Shown here: piece after piece, positions 18,330-27,870 of the stretch
Layout of the letters: each line of letters opens with the position of its first letter
Numbering within the stretch: position 1 is the first letter of the stretch
Assembly: GCA_965228955.1 (NCBI GenBank)
Contig: OZ245848.1
Location: forward strand, 806,001 to 870,000
DNA length: 64,000 bases
Reading direction: 5' to 3'
Source: JANSWY01 sp965228955
GTDB lineage: Bacteria; Bacteroidota; Bacteroidia; Cytophagales; Cyclobacteriaceae
The notes under the pieces: generated by a model
Seen by the model: the letters and a program-made list of their open reading frames with translations, nothing else
Databases searched by the model: none
What the model was told of the DNA's origin: nothing
Translations under genes and position numbers: made by a program

Positions 18330-20336
18330 ATGAAAAAGACTACCCAAATATTTCTTGGGATGCTTACTGTTATGCTTTTTGGCACCTCTTTATCAGCCCA
18401 AAATGTGAAAGAGGATCAGTTTGAAGAAGCAATCAAAAAAGCGAACCCTGAATACAGATTCAATTTTGATTACAAACCAAAACCAAACTTTCCAAGACCT
18501 GATGAATTCAAGTTGATGACCGTTGGATATACATCTAAGAAGTATTATAAACTCCGATACAAAACGGTTATGATGTACAAAGGTAAAAGTGGTTATCGAA
18601 CGAACTTTTATGGAGGTTCTCCCACCTATGATTTGAACAATGAGTACTACATGAAAGGAAAAGTCATGCAGTATGAGAAAGTGAAAGGAGGAGCTTTTGT
18701 GCTTACTGCAGATACCATATTCTATGGCAATTCAGAAATTGTGGAATACAGCACCTATAGAATTTTCGGGAAGAAATTACAGGTCAAATCATTAAATGTG
18801 GAGGCTCGATCGGTTTCAGATAAATCATGTAGTAACAAAAACTTATCAGCAGTTCCAAAATTCATCATGAGTGATGGTAAACTATCAGGTTTTCAGATCG
18901 AATACACATTGGATAATTGTGGAGACTCACCTAAAAAGTATACCTGGAAATATGACTGGAACGTCAAATCCGAAAAACTAGCTTTGACAAGTGGCGATGG
19001 GGCAGAGGAGATAAAGTCGTATTTGGAAGCAGATAAATTTCCAGCTGGAGTATATAATATTTACGAATACAAAATCTCTGTTTCAGATAAATCTTCGATT
19101 AAAGTAGATGGAGAAACTGTTTATGATCATCGGTTTATCATTGATTTTAATGATGGTACAGCACTTATGGGGATGCAGACCAAAGGCCTGAAATTGAAAG
19201 TGGTCAATGATTTCAGTATCACCAAAAAAGGAATGTTTTACGAAGTGAATGTTGGATCTTTTGAATCAAAATTTGATGCGTTGATTAGTGAAGATGAAAA
19301 GTTCTTGTATCTGCAGGGATATGATTCAGCAAATATTCTTCATTCTATAAAACTGCAAAATATTTATCAAGACGCTTCTGCCGAGAAAATCAAGAAGTTA
19401 AAAGACAACAAATGGATCCACTCTGCAATTGCGGAATGGAATTGGATGAGAGCCAACAATTACGATGTTATGAAATATCTGAAGGACAGTAGAAAACTAA
19501 AATATTTACGTCTGACCTTTAGAACACCTGATAAGCCCAATGTTTACGAAACTTCATTTACCCTGGCAATGCTCACAGGGAATGTGAAAATGGTGAAGTT
19601 GTTTGATAAAAACCTGGATATGAAAAAGTACAGAGATCAGTTAATTCCTTTGGCTGAGCAATCTGGGAGCTCTGAGATGATGGATTACGCAAAGAGTTTA
19701 TTAGATGCTGAGGAAGCGGAGAAGCAAGAAGAAGTAAGGAAGGGATTGGTCCGAAAAATTCGAAATCAGTTCGATCGGAATAATGGGTGGTACATGGAGC
19801 AGGCCAGTTATGAAATAACAAATGTCCACAATACGCCGGAGATGCAAATCCATAATATTAAAATGATAGCCAACACAAGAGACCGTGGAGCTTTTGAAAG
19901 ATCTTACTTTGATATTCATGAGATGGTTGATGGTGAATGGACGAGTACTACAGGATCTTTCCATATTGATAATGGAGATGCAAAAATTGGAGAGGTAAAA
20001 AAAGTGTTTCAGTTCGGAGAAGATCAATTTTTATATACGGAAGGGATTTGGAGAAGAATCACAGAAGTTGAAGAATATTATTACATCTATAAATTTGATA
20101 AAGAATTAAATCAATATGTTAGTGTGCTCAATTTCTATTCTCACTACGATGAAGATTATTGTGACGCTACAATTCTCAGATATGAAGTCGATCTGTCGGA
20201 GATTGACTCAAAATCAATAAAAGTAACTGCAATCACTACTGACGTTGTGGATTGTGAATCGGGCCGACCAAAGAAAAGTGTAACCAACTACAGATGGTCT
20301 TCCCGACAGAATAAATTTTTAGAAACATTAGAATAA
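18330..20336 (+). CDS. Large secreted protein of unknown function
   Basis: Start taken at ATG 18330, which opens the signal peptide MKKTTQIFLGMLTVMLFG ending SLSAQ; ATGs at 18315 and 18324 are also in frame. The 668-residue product is rich in Lys, Tyr and Asp. Residues 1-360 are beta-rich (FNFDYKPKPNFPRPDEFKL, YKYDWNVKSEKLALTSG-like strands). A central helical stretch follows (TLAMLTGNVKMVKLFDKN, ankyrin-like in tone), and another beta-rich region forms the C-terminus. No catalytic motif is recognised. The next gene, an SH3 lipoprotein, follows after 13 bases, so the two are very likely co-transcribed and may act together in the envelope. Confidence 0.7.
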   Translation: MKKTTQIFLGMLTVMLFGTSLSAQNVKEDQFEEAIKKANPEYRFNFDYKPKPNFPRPDEFKLMTVGYTSKKYYKLRYKTVMMYKGKSGYRTNFYGGSPTYDLNNEYYMKGKVMQYEKVKGGAFVLTADTIFYGNSEIVEYSTYRIFGKKLQVKSLNVEARSVSDKSCSNKNLSAVPKFIMSDGKLSGFQIEYTLDNCGDSPKKYTWKYDWNVKSEKLALTSGDGAEEIKSYLEADKFPAGVYNIYEYKISVSDKSSIKVDGETVYDHRFIIDFNDGTALMGMQTKGLKLKVVNDFSITKKGMFYEVNVGSFESKFDALISEDEKFLYLQGYDSANILHSIKLQNIYQDASAEKIKKLKDNKWIHSAIAEWNWMRANNYDVMKYLKDSRKLKYLRLTFRTPDKPNVYETSFTLAMLTGNVKMVKLFDKNLDMKKYRDQLIPLAEQSGSSEMMDYAKSLLDAEEAEKQEEVRKGLVRKIRNQFDRNNGWYMEQASYEITNVHNTPEMQIHNIKMIANTRDRGAFERSYFDIHEMVDGEWTSTTGSFHIDNGDAKIGEVKKVFQFGEDQFLYTEGIWRRITEVEEYYYIYKFDKELNQYVSVLNFYSHYDEDYCDATILRYEVDLSEIDSKSIKVTAITTDVVDCESGRPKKSVTNYRWSSRQNKFLETLE

Positions 20337-20349
20337 ATCTAGAATCACC

Positions 20350-21063
20350 ATGAAAAACCTATTTCAATTATTATTCATTTTATTGATCCTTTCCGCTTGT
20401 GGTGGAGGAGGACAACAGGCAGCTGAAACCACTGCTGAAGAAACCACAGAGGAAACTGCTGAAGCGGAAGTTGTAGTTGAAGAACCGGTAGAAGTTAAAG
20501 CTGTTTGTATTTGGGAAAACCTATCTGTCAGAGAAGAGCCTAAGAAAAAAGGTAAATGGAAAACTTCTTTGTCAAAAGGAGAAAAGATTACAACAACTGG
20601 CGAAACAATGGCAGATGCGGAGGATGATGGCAGAGAGTATGTAAAAGTAATTCTTGCAGATGGAGAAACTGGATGGTCACTAAAAGACTTAGTAGCTTCG
20701 GATGCATATCCTGCGGCGGCTCTTAAAGAAACAACCATCTACAAGAGACCAGATATTCTTACAAAGTCTGATAAGTCCTTCAAGCAATTTGATATAGTTG
20801 CAGTGAAATCTGTGAATGATAAGTTTGCAGAAGTAGTTGGCAAGAGAAGAGATGGCAAATGGATTGATAAAGGCTATGTGATGATTGATAATTTAACTGA
20901 TAACGATGTTGATCTTGCTGTTGCCAAATTTACAGACCAGGCAATTGCCGCGGAAGAAGACAGTGTGAAGAGGGCTAAACTAGACGAGATTTTGAATAAT
21001 GAAATGTTTCAGGATTCCAGATTCTTTGTGGCTGTTGAAGAACTTTATGAATCTACACTATAA
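20350..21063 (+). CDS. Lipoprotein with SH3-like domain
   Basis: A 237-residue lipoprotein (LLILSAC, then GGGGQQ). A Glu/Thr-rich linker (residues about 25-48) leads to a bacterial SH3 (SH3b-like) fold with the typical ENLSVREEPKKKGKWKTSL and GEKITTTGE, then GETGWSLKDLVAS. A second, weaker SH3-like unit (TIYKRPDILTKSDKSFKQFD, DKGYVMIDNL) is probable. Such domains bind peptidoglycan or peptides. It follows the gene ending at 20336 after 13 bases and ends at a strong terminator. Confidence 0.78.
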   Translation: MKNLFQLLFILLILSACGGGGQQAAETTAEETTEETAEAEVVVEEPVEVKAVCIWENLSVREEPKKKGKWKTSLSKGEKITTTGETMADAEDDGREYVKVILADGETGWSLKDLVASDAYPAAALKETTIYKRPDILTKSDKSFKQFDIVAVKSVNDKFAEVVGKRRDGKWIDKGYVMIDNLTDNDVDLAVAKFTDQAIAAEEDSVKRAKLDEILNNEMFQDSRFFVAVEELYESTL

Positions 21064-21071
21064 GAAAATAG

Positions 21072-21106
21072 AAGTACGGTCTGTATTAGACCGTACTTAC
21101 TTTTTT
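21072..21106 (+). terminator. Rho-independent terminator after the SH3 lipoprotein
   Basis: An 11-bp perfect stem, AAGTACGGTCT (21072-21082) and AGACCGTACTT (21088-21098), has a 5-base loop and is followed by a run of seven T within a few bases. It ends the operon 18330-21063 and also separates it from the convergent gene ending at 21106. Confidence 0.85.
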
Positions 21107-21762
21107 TAATTTTCTACTTTCTCTTTCCCTTTCTTGATTTTATCCTCCAGCTCAGCCAATTTCTTCTCTGCTGTAGCAATTTTTTCAGCTCTGGTATTGT
21201 AATCTTCTTCGCTCAATTGCCCCTTCTTTGATTCCAGGACGTCCTTCGCCTTTTTAATTTTTTCCCTGGCTTCCTTTACCTTGGTATCTCCATTATTAAC
21301 GGCAGCAGTAGCACTTTCCTTTTTGGTTTTGACTTTGTTTCTGGCTGCCTCCGCTCTGGCCTGTCCGAATTCCTTCCCACTTTGGTCACCTTTATTTTTA
21401 CCATAAGCATTTCCTTTGCCTTTTCCATTGTCTTCTCCCTGATCATCATCGGAGACATCTCCATCATCAGATCCATCCTTATCTTTATTCTTTTTATCGG
21501 CATTCTTGTTTTTAGCTTCCTCAGCTCTTTCCTGACCCGTTTTCTTGTCATCAGCATTGTTACCATTCCCTTTGCCTTCTGATTTGCCGTTGTTACCAGA
21601 GTTTCCTTTGCCTTTTCCGTTATTGGACTTCTCCTTTTGGTTTCCTTTTCCGTTTTGTTTGGCTTCTTTATTTTTATTCTTGTCTGAATTTCCTTGAGCC
21701 ATTACTTCAGGGCCCACAGCCAGGAAAAACAGAGATAACATTAGTATAAATATCTTTTTCAT
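21106..21762 (-). CDS. Low-complexity Lys/Asn/Gly-rich secreted protein
   Basis: Signal peptide MKKIFILMLSLFFLAVGPEVMA, cut before QGNSD. The mature part (about 195 residues) is extreme in composition: first Lys/Asn/Gly repeats (NKNKEAKQNGKGNQKEK, GKGKGNSGNNG), then an Asp-rich acidic patch (DGSDDGDVSDDDQGEDNG). Two related units, GQERAEEAKNKNA and GQARAEAARNKVK, are present. The end is a charged coiled coil (about 150-218). It is likely disordered in the middle and may be a charged periplasmic or matrix component. It is the second gene of a pair with the small lipoprotein 11 bases upstream. No known family. Confidence 0.65.
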   Translation of the reverse strand: MKKIFILMLSLFFLAVGPEVMAQGNSDKNKNKEAKQNGKGNQKEKSNNGKGKGNSGNNGKSEGKGNGNNADDKKTGQERAEEAKNKNADKKNKDKDGSDDGDVSDDDQGEDNGKGKGNAYGKNKGDQSGKEFGQARAEAARNKVKTKKESATAAVNNGDTKVKEAREKIKKAKDVLESKKGQLSEEDYNTRAEKIATAEKKLAELEDKIKKGKEKVEN

Positions 21763-21773
21763 AGCGATTGAAT

Positions 21774-21989
21774 TTATTCGATTTCAAGGTCGTTTAATGC
21801 ATTGTCTAATTCTTCTGCAGCAGAATTTATTTCATTTTCAACTGTTTCCAGATCAGCAGCGATTGAATCGTTTTGAATGATTTCGGTTTTTAAAGTCTCA
21901 TCAACAGTTTCTGTTTTTTTACTGTCGGAACCCCCACAACTGAATAAGAAGAGGCAAATTGTGAAACATAATGGTGTTAGTAATTTCAT
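21774..21989 (-). CDS. Small acidic lipoprotein (71 aa)
   Basis: MKLLTPLCFTICLFLFSC, then GGSDSKK, is a clear lipoprotein signal with the lipobox Cys at residue 18. The mature part is a short Glu/Asp-rich amphipathic helix (DLETVENEINSAAEELDNAL), reminiscent in size and helicity of small coiled-coil envelope lipoproteins but without a known signature. It precedes the Lys-rich protein by 11 bases. The opposite net charges of the two products may be functionally linked; that is inference. Confidence 0.65.
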   Translation of the reverse strand: MKLLTPLCFTICLFLFSCGGSDSKKTETVDETLKTEIIQNDSIAADLETVENEINSAAEELDNALNDLEIE

Positions 21990-22277
21990 TATAGTTAGTA
22001 ATTGGTTTCTTTCAAATTAATGAAATAAGAATGATTTTGAAAAAAATACTCGGTGGATTGAAGCATCTGCGGGTTAACTGCGACTATTTATGGGGTAAGT
22101 CAGACCGAGATTTGGACAATATCTTGTTAGTTTTTGTTGGGTATCGATAAGTGCTTATTCAAAATTTTTCCCATTCACTACTTAAAAATTCCCATTCATC
22201 TCTATTTCTTCCAAATTGCACTATGTAAATAATAAATTGGACTATCGGAATATATAACTAAGAGACACACTACCGCC

Positions 22278-22442
22278 ATGAAACTAATTAACAATCTACT
22301 TTCAGGAAAGAAAGATAAGGACGCTTTAAAGCTTCGATTCATCAAAAAAGAGAACATCTGGCACGTAACTAAAGGATACGCTATCATGTACATGGGAGAC
22401 AAAGATCAGTGCGAGAAGTATCTTAGCCACATGACTGCATAA
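22278..22442 (+). CDS. Small basic protein of unknown function (54 aa)
   Basis: An ATG at 22278 and TAA at 22440-22442 enclose MKLINNLLSGKKDKDALKLR, then FIKKENIWHVTKGYAIMYMG and DKDQCEKYLSHMTA. Composition is that of a real soluble protein: ordered hydrophobic spacing, Trp and Tyr, a charged start and an amphipathic end. It fills an otherwise empty gap, while the antisense frame over it (22202-22402) has poor coding character. No family is recognised. Confidence 0.6.
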   Translation: MKLINNLLSGKKDKDALKLRFIKKENIWHVTKGYAIMYMGDKDQCEKYLSHMTA

Positions 22443-22476
22443 TTCGCAGTTTTTTATCTAAAGGATTTATTATTGA

Positions 22477-23508
22477 TCAAATTGGCTCATCACTGATCCG
22501 AATATTATCCATATAGAGGGTAGTTTCATTATCAGTTGCAGTAATACCAATTTCAAGTCTGTTTTGAACCCATATGGCAAGTGGAATATTTTGCCCGGTG
22601 GTATCTATTATTAACGTATCATCCTGCCATACCTGAATAATTCCATTATTTTCATTGTACTCGAGATGCACTTTTACTTTGACCCATTGCTCGGTTGGGA
22701 AGGGTATTTCCTGTCCGATATTTTGCTCGAAGTTTAATTTATCTCCAAACTTATTTTCTACTACCAATTTATCTTCTCTGAAGATTAATCTAGGTCCAGG
22801 GCTACCTTCGAAAAATGAAGATTCAAAATCTGCAATTGTTGTTGGTAATGGTCCATCAACATAATACATAGCCTCAAACCAGAAATCATCACTCTTCTCA
22901 AAGAAAACTAATGAACTCACTATAGATGATTTAGCAGTAACCATATCCGCAGTAGGAGCAACCGAAAAGAACCTTAGTACCTGGTTACCACTTTCGGTCG
23001 GACTTTCAGCAAAATCAAATCTATTATCTATAAAATCACATGATCCATCCAATATGCAATTTTGAAGCGCCACATACTCATTTACAGTTTTAGCGGAAGG
23101 ACTTTGTAATGTGAAATTGGTAAAGATTCTATCAGTTTGAGTTTCATTCTCGATTATTAAGTCCAATTTATCGGTAATGCCTTCAAAATCAATCTCATGA
23201 TTTCTAAAGGGTTTAAATACATTGTTAGCATCCAGAATAATACATGTTCCGCTATCAGTTCGAACATATGTTTCTTCAAAGAATCCAGGAATAAAGTATT
23301 GTGCTATAAATGTACAATCTCCATTATCAATAAGATATGCTTCTCCATTATCGTATATCTGGATTAAGTTACCTTCCTCGTCTGTGTAGGCATAAGCTAG
23401 TTGGTCGCTAAGCAATAAACATGACGTGTCGGAGGCTTCATCATTACCACAGGAGATTATAAAAATAGAAATGCTGATCAAGCCGATAAGAGAAACAAAT
23501 TTAATCAT
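22477..23508 (-). CDS. Lipoprotein with a concanavalin-like / polysaccharide-lyase-like domain
   Basis: The N-terminus MIKFVSLIGLISISIFIISC carries a lipobox cysteine. Residues about 110-343 show the jelly-roll pattern of Polysacc_lyase/LamG-type domains: QVLRFFSVAPTADMV and FWFEAMYYVDG. Most telling is EQWVKVKVHLEYNENNG, followed by GIIQVWQDDTLIIDTTGQ and the last strands TTLYMDNIRIS. Such folds bind or cut acidic polysaccharides. The catalytic residues cannot be assigned by eye, so a binding function is equally possible. Single gene, flanked by the small gene at 22278 (convergent) and a divergent small membrane protein. Confidence 0.68.
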   Translation of the reverse strand: MIKFVSLIGLISISIFIISCGNDEASDTSCLLLSDQLAYAYTDEEGNLIQIYDNGEAYLIDNGDCTFIAQYFIPGFFEETYVRTDSGTCIILDANNVFKPFRNHEIDFEGITDKLDLIIENETQTDRIFTNFTLQSPSAKTVNEYVALQNCILDGSCDFIDNRFDFAESPTESGNQVLRFFSVAPTADMVTAKSSIVSSLVFFEKSDDFWFEAMYYVDGPLPTTIADFESSFFEGSPGPRLIFREDKLVVENKFGDKLNFEQNIGQEIPFPTEQWVKVKVHLEYNENNGIIQVWQDDTLIIDTTGQNIPLAIWVQNRLEIGITATDNETTLYMDNIRISDEPI

Positions 23509-23684
23509 GGTATAAGTGGTTTGTATCTGACTATTATAACATCAAATCAGCTACATTATTTTAATTGGATACACGGTTGATTGTACATTCAAACAGGGGT
23601 AAATAATCATTTGAGAGTAACCTGAGGTTAATTAATAGCGTTAATATTAATACATCTGATTTGTCAACCATAAATTCATCAATT

Positions 23685-23960
23685 ATGCCTGGAGAAGGAG
23701 TAATGGCTTACGCCAAACAAGTTACTGAGAGAAATAGAGCCTTATTAAAGAATAAAAGGAAGTGGCACAAGCCCGATTATGCTTTTGATTTCAAATTCAA
23801 GAAAAAACTAAAGTACAAAGAATACAAGTCTGAGTATAAGAAGGAATTGTTGGAGAGTCTTAAACGAGAAAACAGGATAAATACTTTTAAAAGCTTCATC
23901 CTGTTTATAGTCTCTTTCGGAGTGGTGTTAACTGGTGTATACTATCTGTTTATTGCTTAG
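23685..23960 (+). CDS. Small protein with C-terminal membrane anchor (91 aa)
   Basis: Start taken at ATG 23685 (MPGEGVMAYAKQ); the frame is open upstream only through a TTG. About 60 residues are very basic and helical (RALLKNKRKWHKPDY, FKKKLKYKEYKSEYKKELL). A single tail anchor (FILFIVSFGVVLTGVYYLFI) ends at the C-terminus, so the basic part would face the cytoplasm and could touch nucleic acid or the membrane surface. No known family. The stop overlaps the convergent esterase by 4 bases. Confidence 0.65.
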   Translation: MPGEGVMAYAKQVTERNRALLKNKRKWHKPDYAFDFKFKKKLKYKEYKSEYKKELLESLKRENRINTFKSFILFIVSFGVVLTGVYYLFIA

Positions 23961-25687
23961 TACCTCCAGCTGCTGAGATCAGCTCCTTTTGGTGCCGACT
24001 CCTTGATTCTATCCATAATTTTTGGAACATACATGGTGTTATATCTCAATCTGGAAATATGATTGGGGTTTTCCTGGTCACCGTTCCAGCAATGTTCTGC
24101 TCTATCGCCGTAATCGACTTCTCCATTATAGTATGGTGAACTTGTTTTCTCCAGAAAGTCCTCCATTAGATATACAGCATTGTTCAAGTAGTAATTATCC
24201 ATATCACCACAGTAAATATTGATTTTTCCTTCCAGTTTTGGACCAAGAATCTCCCAGTCTCGCTCTAAGATATGTCTTAAGTCATAGTTTTCTTTCCAGT
24301 ATTTTGCAACCTCCGTATCGATCTCTCCTGTTTTCTTATCCCAAAGTCTTTTTGGATATCCGTCATCTCCCTGTGGGGAGTAGACAGCTTCCCAGATATC
24401 CCATTGTTGTCCTGATCTGCCTTTTGTTCCCAGAACTAGCTCACGGTAGCTCATATCCATCAATGAAGCATCCACTTTCCCCAAATAATCTCTGTGACCA
24501 GGTTTCAGTGTTTGTTTAAAATCACTGTCGTAATAGTATGCATTTTTATCTTCATAAATATTAGTTGAGGTATATGCTCTGAAATCAATAGGGTCCGGAC
24601 AAGCAGCAAAGCAGCCATTGTATTCATCAGGATAGAATACCTGTACAGCCAGAGCCTCCCAACCACCAGTGGATCCACCATACAAAAATCTTGACCAACC
24701 TTCGCCAATGCCCCTAAATTGTTCTTCAATATGCGGGATTAATTCATACGTGATGGCATCACCATATGGTCCGATACTGGCAGAATTAACAGCGTAAGAA
24801 TCATCATAATAAGGATTTGCATGCTGAATTTCGATTACTATGAACCTTGGAAAATCATCACTTACCCAAGTCTTGTAAAAATCGTACGCTTCCTGTTGCT
24901 GAATAATATTGTAGCCAGATACCTGGAATCTTGTACTATAATCAGGTTCTAAGTTGGGATCAGGGGGAGTAGTTCGGAAGCCACCAAAATCTGAAGGAAA
25001 ATGACCATGAAAGATCATTAATGGATATTTAGCTTCAGGATGTTTGTCGAAATCCTTTGGAAGCAATACGTGAGCTCCAAGGTAGACATCTGTTCCCCAG
25101 AATTTGGATAGGAGGTCACTTTTCATTTTTATGTGCTTAATGAATTCAGTGTCCTCAGGTTCTTCAACTGGAGGTATTTCCTTATTTAACACTACTTTAA
25201 ATGATCCGCCACTTGCTGAAACAGAGATTTTTTGAGGCTCAGAATAAAAATTACCTGGCTTTCTGTTCCATTGCTGACCTTCCCATTTGTCTGGAGGAAG
25301 TTTAACTGTGTGGCCAGTTGATAGGTTGAAGGTTTCGTATCTGTTGAGAACAGCTTGCACGAAGTAATCTCCAGGAGGTATGTCTGAGAAGTTTGATATT
25401 GGATAGCCAAATACTTCCTGATTGAAAGCTATTGACTGACCTGGTTGTAATTCCTCAATGTCTATTCCAAATCCAAGTTGTGTCTTTAGTCCATCTTGCA
25501 ATTGGAATCTGGGTTCGTTATCATCATTATTGGAAAGCAGTAAAACCAACCTTCCATCTTGCAGTTGGTCCGTGAGTTCTGCAGATATTTCAATTTCAAA
25601 TTGAATATTTGATTTGGTAGTATCCGAACAACCTGTTAACCACAGGATCATACTAGCACAAACCAGAAAACTGAAAATTAGTCTCAT
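23957..25687 (-). CDS. Lipoprotein alpha/beta-hydrolase (putative esterase)
   Basis: A 576-residue lipoprotein (LTGC lipobox at residues 18-21). An N-terminal beta domain (about 25-180) precedes an alpha/beta-hydrolase of the esterase-D type. LMIFHGHFP is the strand and oxyanion region, YGGSTGGW carries nucleophile S339, and AEHCWNGD near the end supplies the probable catalytic His; the acid is likely in CGDMDNY. Such outer-membrane esterases often deacylate polysaccharide or feruloyl-type side chains; the substrate here is unknown. It is monocistronic by position. Confidence 0.82.
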   Translation of the reverse strand: MRLIFSFLVCASMILWLTGCSDTTKSNIQFEIEISAELTDQLQDGRLVLLLSNNDDNEPRFQLQDGLKTQLGFGIDIEELQPGQSIAFNQEVFGYPISNFSDIPPGDYFVQAVLNRYETFNLSTGHTVKLPPDKWEGQQWNRKPGNFYSEPQKISVSASGGSFKVVLNKEIPPVEEPEDTEFIKHIKMKSDLLSKFWGTDVYLGAHVLLPKDFDKHPEAKYPLMIFHGHFPSDFGGFRTTPPDPNLEPDYSTRFQVSGYNIIQQQEAYDFYKTWVSDDFPRFIVIEIQHANPYYDDSYAVNSASIGPYGDAITYELIPHIEEQFRGIGEGWSRFLYGGSTGGWEALAVQVFYPDEYNGCFAACPDPIDFRAYTSTNIYEDKNAYYYDSDFKQTLKPGHRDYLGKVDASLMDMSYRELVLGTKGRSGQQWDIWEAVYSPQGDDGYPKRLWDKKTGEIDTEVAKYWKENYDLRHILERDWEILGPKLEGKINIYCGDMDNYYLNNAVYLMEDFLEKTSSPYYNGEVDYGDRAEHCWNGDQENPNHISRLRYNTMYVPKIMDRIKESAPKGADLSSWRY

Positions 25688-25856
25688 AGTTAGGTTTTTT
25701 TGATTGTTCTTGAATTTAATTCATCCCGTAGATAGCGCCAATTTGTTAAGATGTGATTGTTTAGATTCTTTTTTAATCGGATATTAATGGTGATGTATGT
25801 AGAATTTTTATTGCACTCATTCGTCATCATTCAGTAATCAAAAACCAACTAACAAG

Positions 25857-27593
25857 ATGAGTAAATCAAAAGTCACAATTGGGCACGTTTTTAAAACCAT
25901 CATCTGGCCAAGAAGAGGGCTGGTGGCAATTGGTTTATTGTTGGTTATGATTAGCTCTGGTGCTGGATTGGTATCACCTTATCTAACCAAGGATCTCATA
26001 GATGATGTCATCATTGGAAAAAGTATGACCGATCTTCCTATGTTAATAGGATTAATATTTGGAGCGGTTACAATACAGGCCGTCACATCTTTTCTCCTTA
26101 CGAGGATTTTGAGTGTTGAGGCTCAGCACCTCATAGCAAAACTTAGGGTGCAGGTTCAAAAGCAGATCCTCAGGATGCCAGTAAGATATTTTGATAATGA
26201 AAAGACAGGTGCGTTAGTTTCCCGGATTATGACTGATGTAGAGGGAGTCAGAAACCTGGTTGGTACAGGACTAGCTCAAATGACAGGCGGGATTATTACT
26301 TCCATTCTAAGTTTTGGCTTTTTGATTTCCATTAGTCCAATGATGACACTTTATACTTTGGTCCCAATAGCGCTTTTTGGATTTATTTCTTTGAAGGCAT
26401 TTGGGTATATAAGGCCCATTTTTAGAGATAGGAGTGTGATCAATGCTGAAGTAACTGGTAGATTAACTGAAACTCTAAATGGGGTACGGGTAATAAAGGG
26501 GTTCAATGCTGAAAATCAGGAAATTGCAAGTTTCGAAAGAGGCGTTGAGAAGCTGTTTCAGAACATTAAGAAGAGTCTTACTTCTACAGCCTTACTTACC
26601 AGTTCCGGTGCGTTTTTAATTGGATTGGCCACTGCTGGAATCTTAGGAATCGGAGGTTATCTCAGTAATAATGATGGGATCTCAACAGGAGAAATTATAT
26701 CATTTATCTTCTTTCTAGCCATAATGGTAGCCCCAATTCTACAGATGGGAAATATAGGAAGTCAGTTAACAGAGTCATTTGCAGGTCTTGACAGAACAGA
26801 AGAGATCATGAATATGCAGGTGGAGGAGGACCCGGAAGTCCGAACTGTTGAGATGCCGGAAATCATTGGTGACATCAAATTTGATAATGTTTCATATGCT
26901 TATAACGAGGGGAAGGATGTACTTAAGAAAATAAGTTTCAATGCCCCCAAAGGCTCAGTTACTGCTCTAGTAGGTACTTCAGGTTCAGGAAAATCTACTA
27001 TTGCAGGTTTGGTTGCTTCATTTCTAAATGCTGATAGTGGAAAGATAACGATTGATGGGGTTGATCTAAATACAGTGAAACTAGGTAGTTACAGAAGTCA
27101 GATGGGAGTTGTTCTTCAGGATGATTTTCTATTCGAGGGTACAATTAAAGAGAATATTCTATTCCCCAGACCAAATGCATCTGAAGAACAGTTACAAGAA
27201 GCAGTTAAAGCTGCACATGTTAATGAGTTTACAGATAGATTCGATGAAGGACTGGAAACGATGATTGGCGAAAGGGGAGTTAAACTTTCTGGTGGGCAGA
27301 GGCAAAGAATAGCTATTGCAAGAGCTATTTTGGCGGATCCCCGAATATTAATTCTTGATGAGGCCACTTCAAACCTGGATACTGAAAGCGAAACGCTGAT
27401 ACAGGAAAGTTTGAAGCGATTGATGGTAGGAAGAACCACATTTGTGATTGCTCACCGACTAAGTACCATTAAACAAGCAGATCAGATATTAGTGATTGAG
27501 CAAGGGCAAATTGAGGAGAAAGGCACTCATGATGAACTGATTGAGAAGCAGGGTCGTTATTATGAACTCTTTACTTATCAAGCAAGAATCTAG
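25857..27593 (+). CDS. ABC transporter, type IV exporter half-transporter (MsbA-like)
   Basis: A 578-residue fusion of one six-helix transmembrane domain (about 20-320) and one nucleotide-binding domain (340-575). The ATPase has Walker A GTSGSGKST (about 372), the Q loop VVLQDDFLF, the signature LSGGQRQRIAIARAI, Walker B ILILDEATSNLD and the switch His in VIAHRLSTI. It works as a homodimer exporting a hydrophobic substrate or drug. Sequence alone does not distinguish lipid A flippase from multidrug exporter. It is transcribed alone. Confidence 0.92.
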   Translation: MSKSKVTIGHVFKTIIWPRRGLVAIGLLLVMISSGAGLVSPYLTKDLIDDVIIGKSMTDLPMLIGLIFGAVTIQAVTSFLLTRILSVEAQHLIAKLRVQVQKQILRMPVRYFDNEKTGALVSRIMTDVEGVRNLVGTGLAQMTGGIITSILSFGFLISISPMMTLYTLVPIALFGFISLKAFGYIRPIFRDRSVINAEVTGRLTETLNGVRVIKGFNAENQEIASFERGVEKLFQNIKKSLTSTALLTSSGAFLIGLATAGILGIGGYLSNNDGISTGEIISFIFFLAIMVAPILQMGNIGSQLTESFAGLDRTEEIMNMQVEEDPEVRTVEMPEIIGDIKFDNVSYAYNEGKDVLKKISFNAPKGSVTALVGTSGSGKSTIAGLVASFLNADSGKITIDGVDLNTVKLGSYRSQMGVVLQDDFLFEGTIKENILFPRPNASEEQLQEAVKAAHVNEFTDRFDEGLETMIGERGVKLSGGQRQRIAIARAILADPRILILDEATSNLDTESETLIQESLKRLMVGRTTFVIAHRLSTIKQADQILVIEQGQIEEKGTHDELIEKQGRYYELFTYQARI

Positions 27594-27595
27594 TT

Positions 27596-27793
27596 TTAAG
27601 CGGCATTCTCGTATTTTGTGATATTTAGATTTTCGTTCAGTTTATCGGTAAGTCTTGAAACCTGATTTTGAGTTAAATGAATGGTTTGTTGGGCCATTAT
27701 AGTTTCATACTTATCGTTAATTGAACTAAAATCTGAATCACTTCCAAATTCGTACTTTCCAAACTCAATATTGTACCAGATTATTAATTTCAT
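27596..27793 (-). CDS. Small conserved-looking protein of unknown function (65 aa)
   Basis: ATG 27793 opens MKLIIWYNIEFGKYEFGSDS, a start pattern (xIIWYNxxFxKYExG) that I recall from short hypothetical proteins in Bacteroidota. The second half is helical (TIHLTQNQVSRLTDKLNENL). An upstream TTG at 27802 is the only alternative. It is convergent with the ABC exporter, leaving two bases between stops. The family recollection is not verified. Confidence 0.55.
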   Translation of the reverse strand: MKLIIWYNIEFGKYEFGSDSDFSSINDKYETIMAQQTIHLTQNQVSRLTDKLNENLNITKYENAA

Positions 27794-27870
27794 GATTTTC
27801 AAGTGTTAGTTGTATATATGAAAGCCTAAACTTGAAAATACCCCCCTTTGGTTGCCTAGGAAATTTATTG

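Noticed and set aside
22202..22402. Minus-strand frame of 66 codons
   Set aside because: It is antisense to the better supported 54-residue plus-strand frame.
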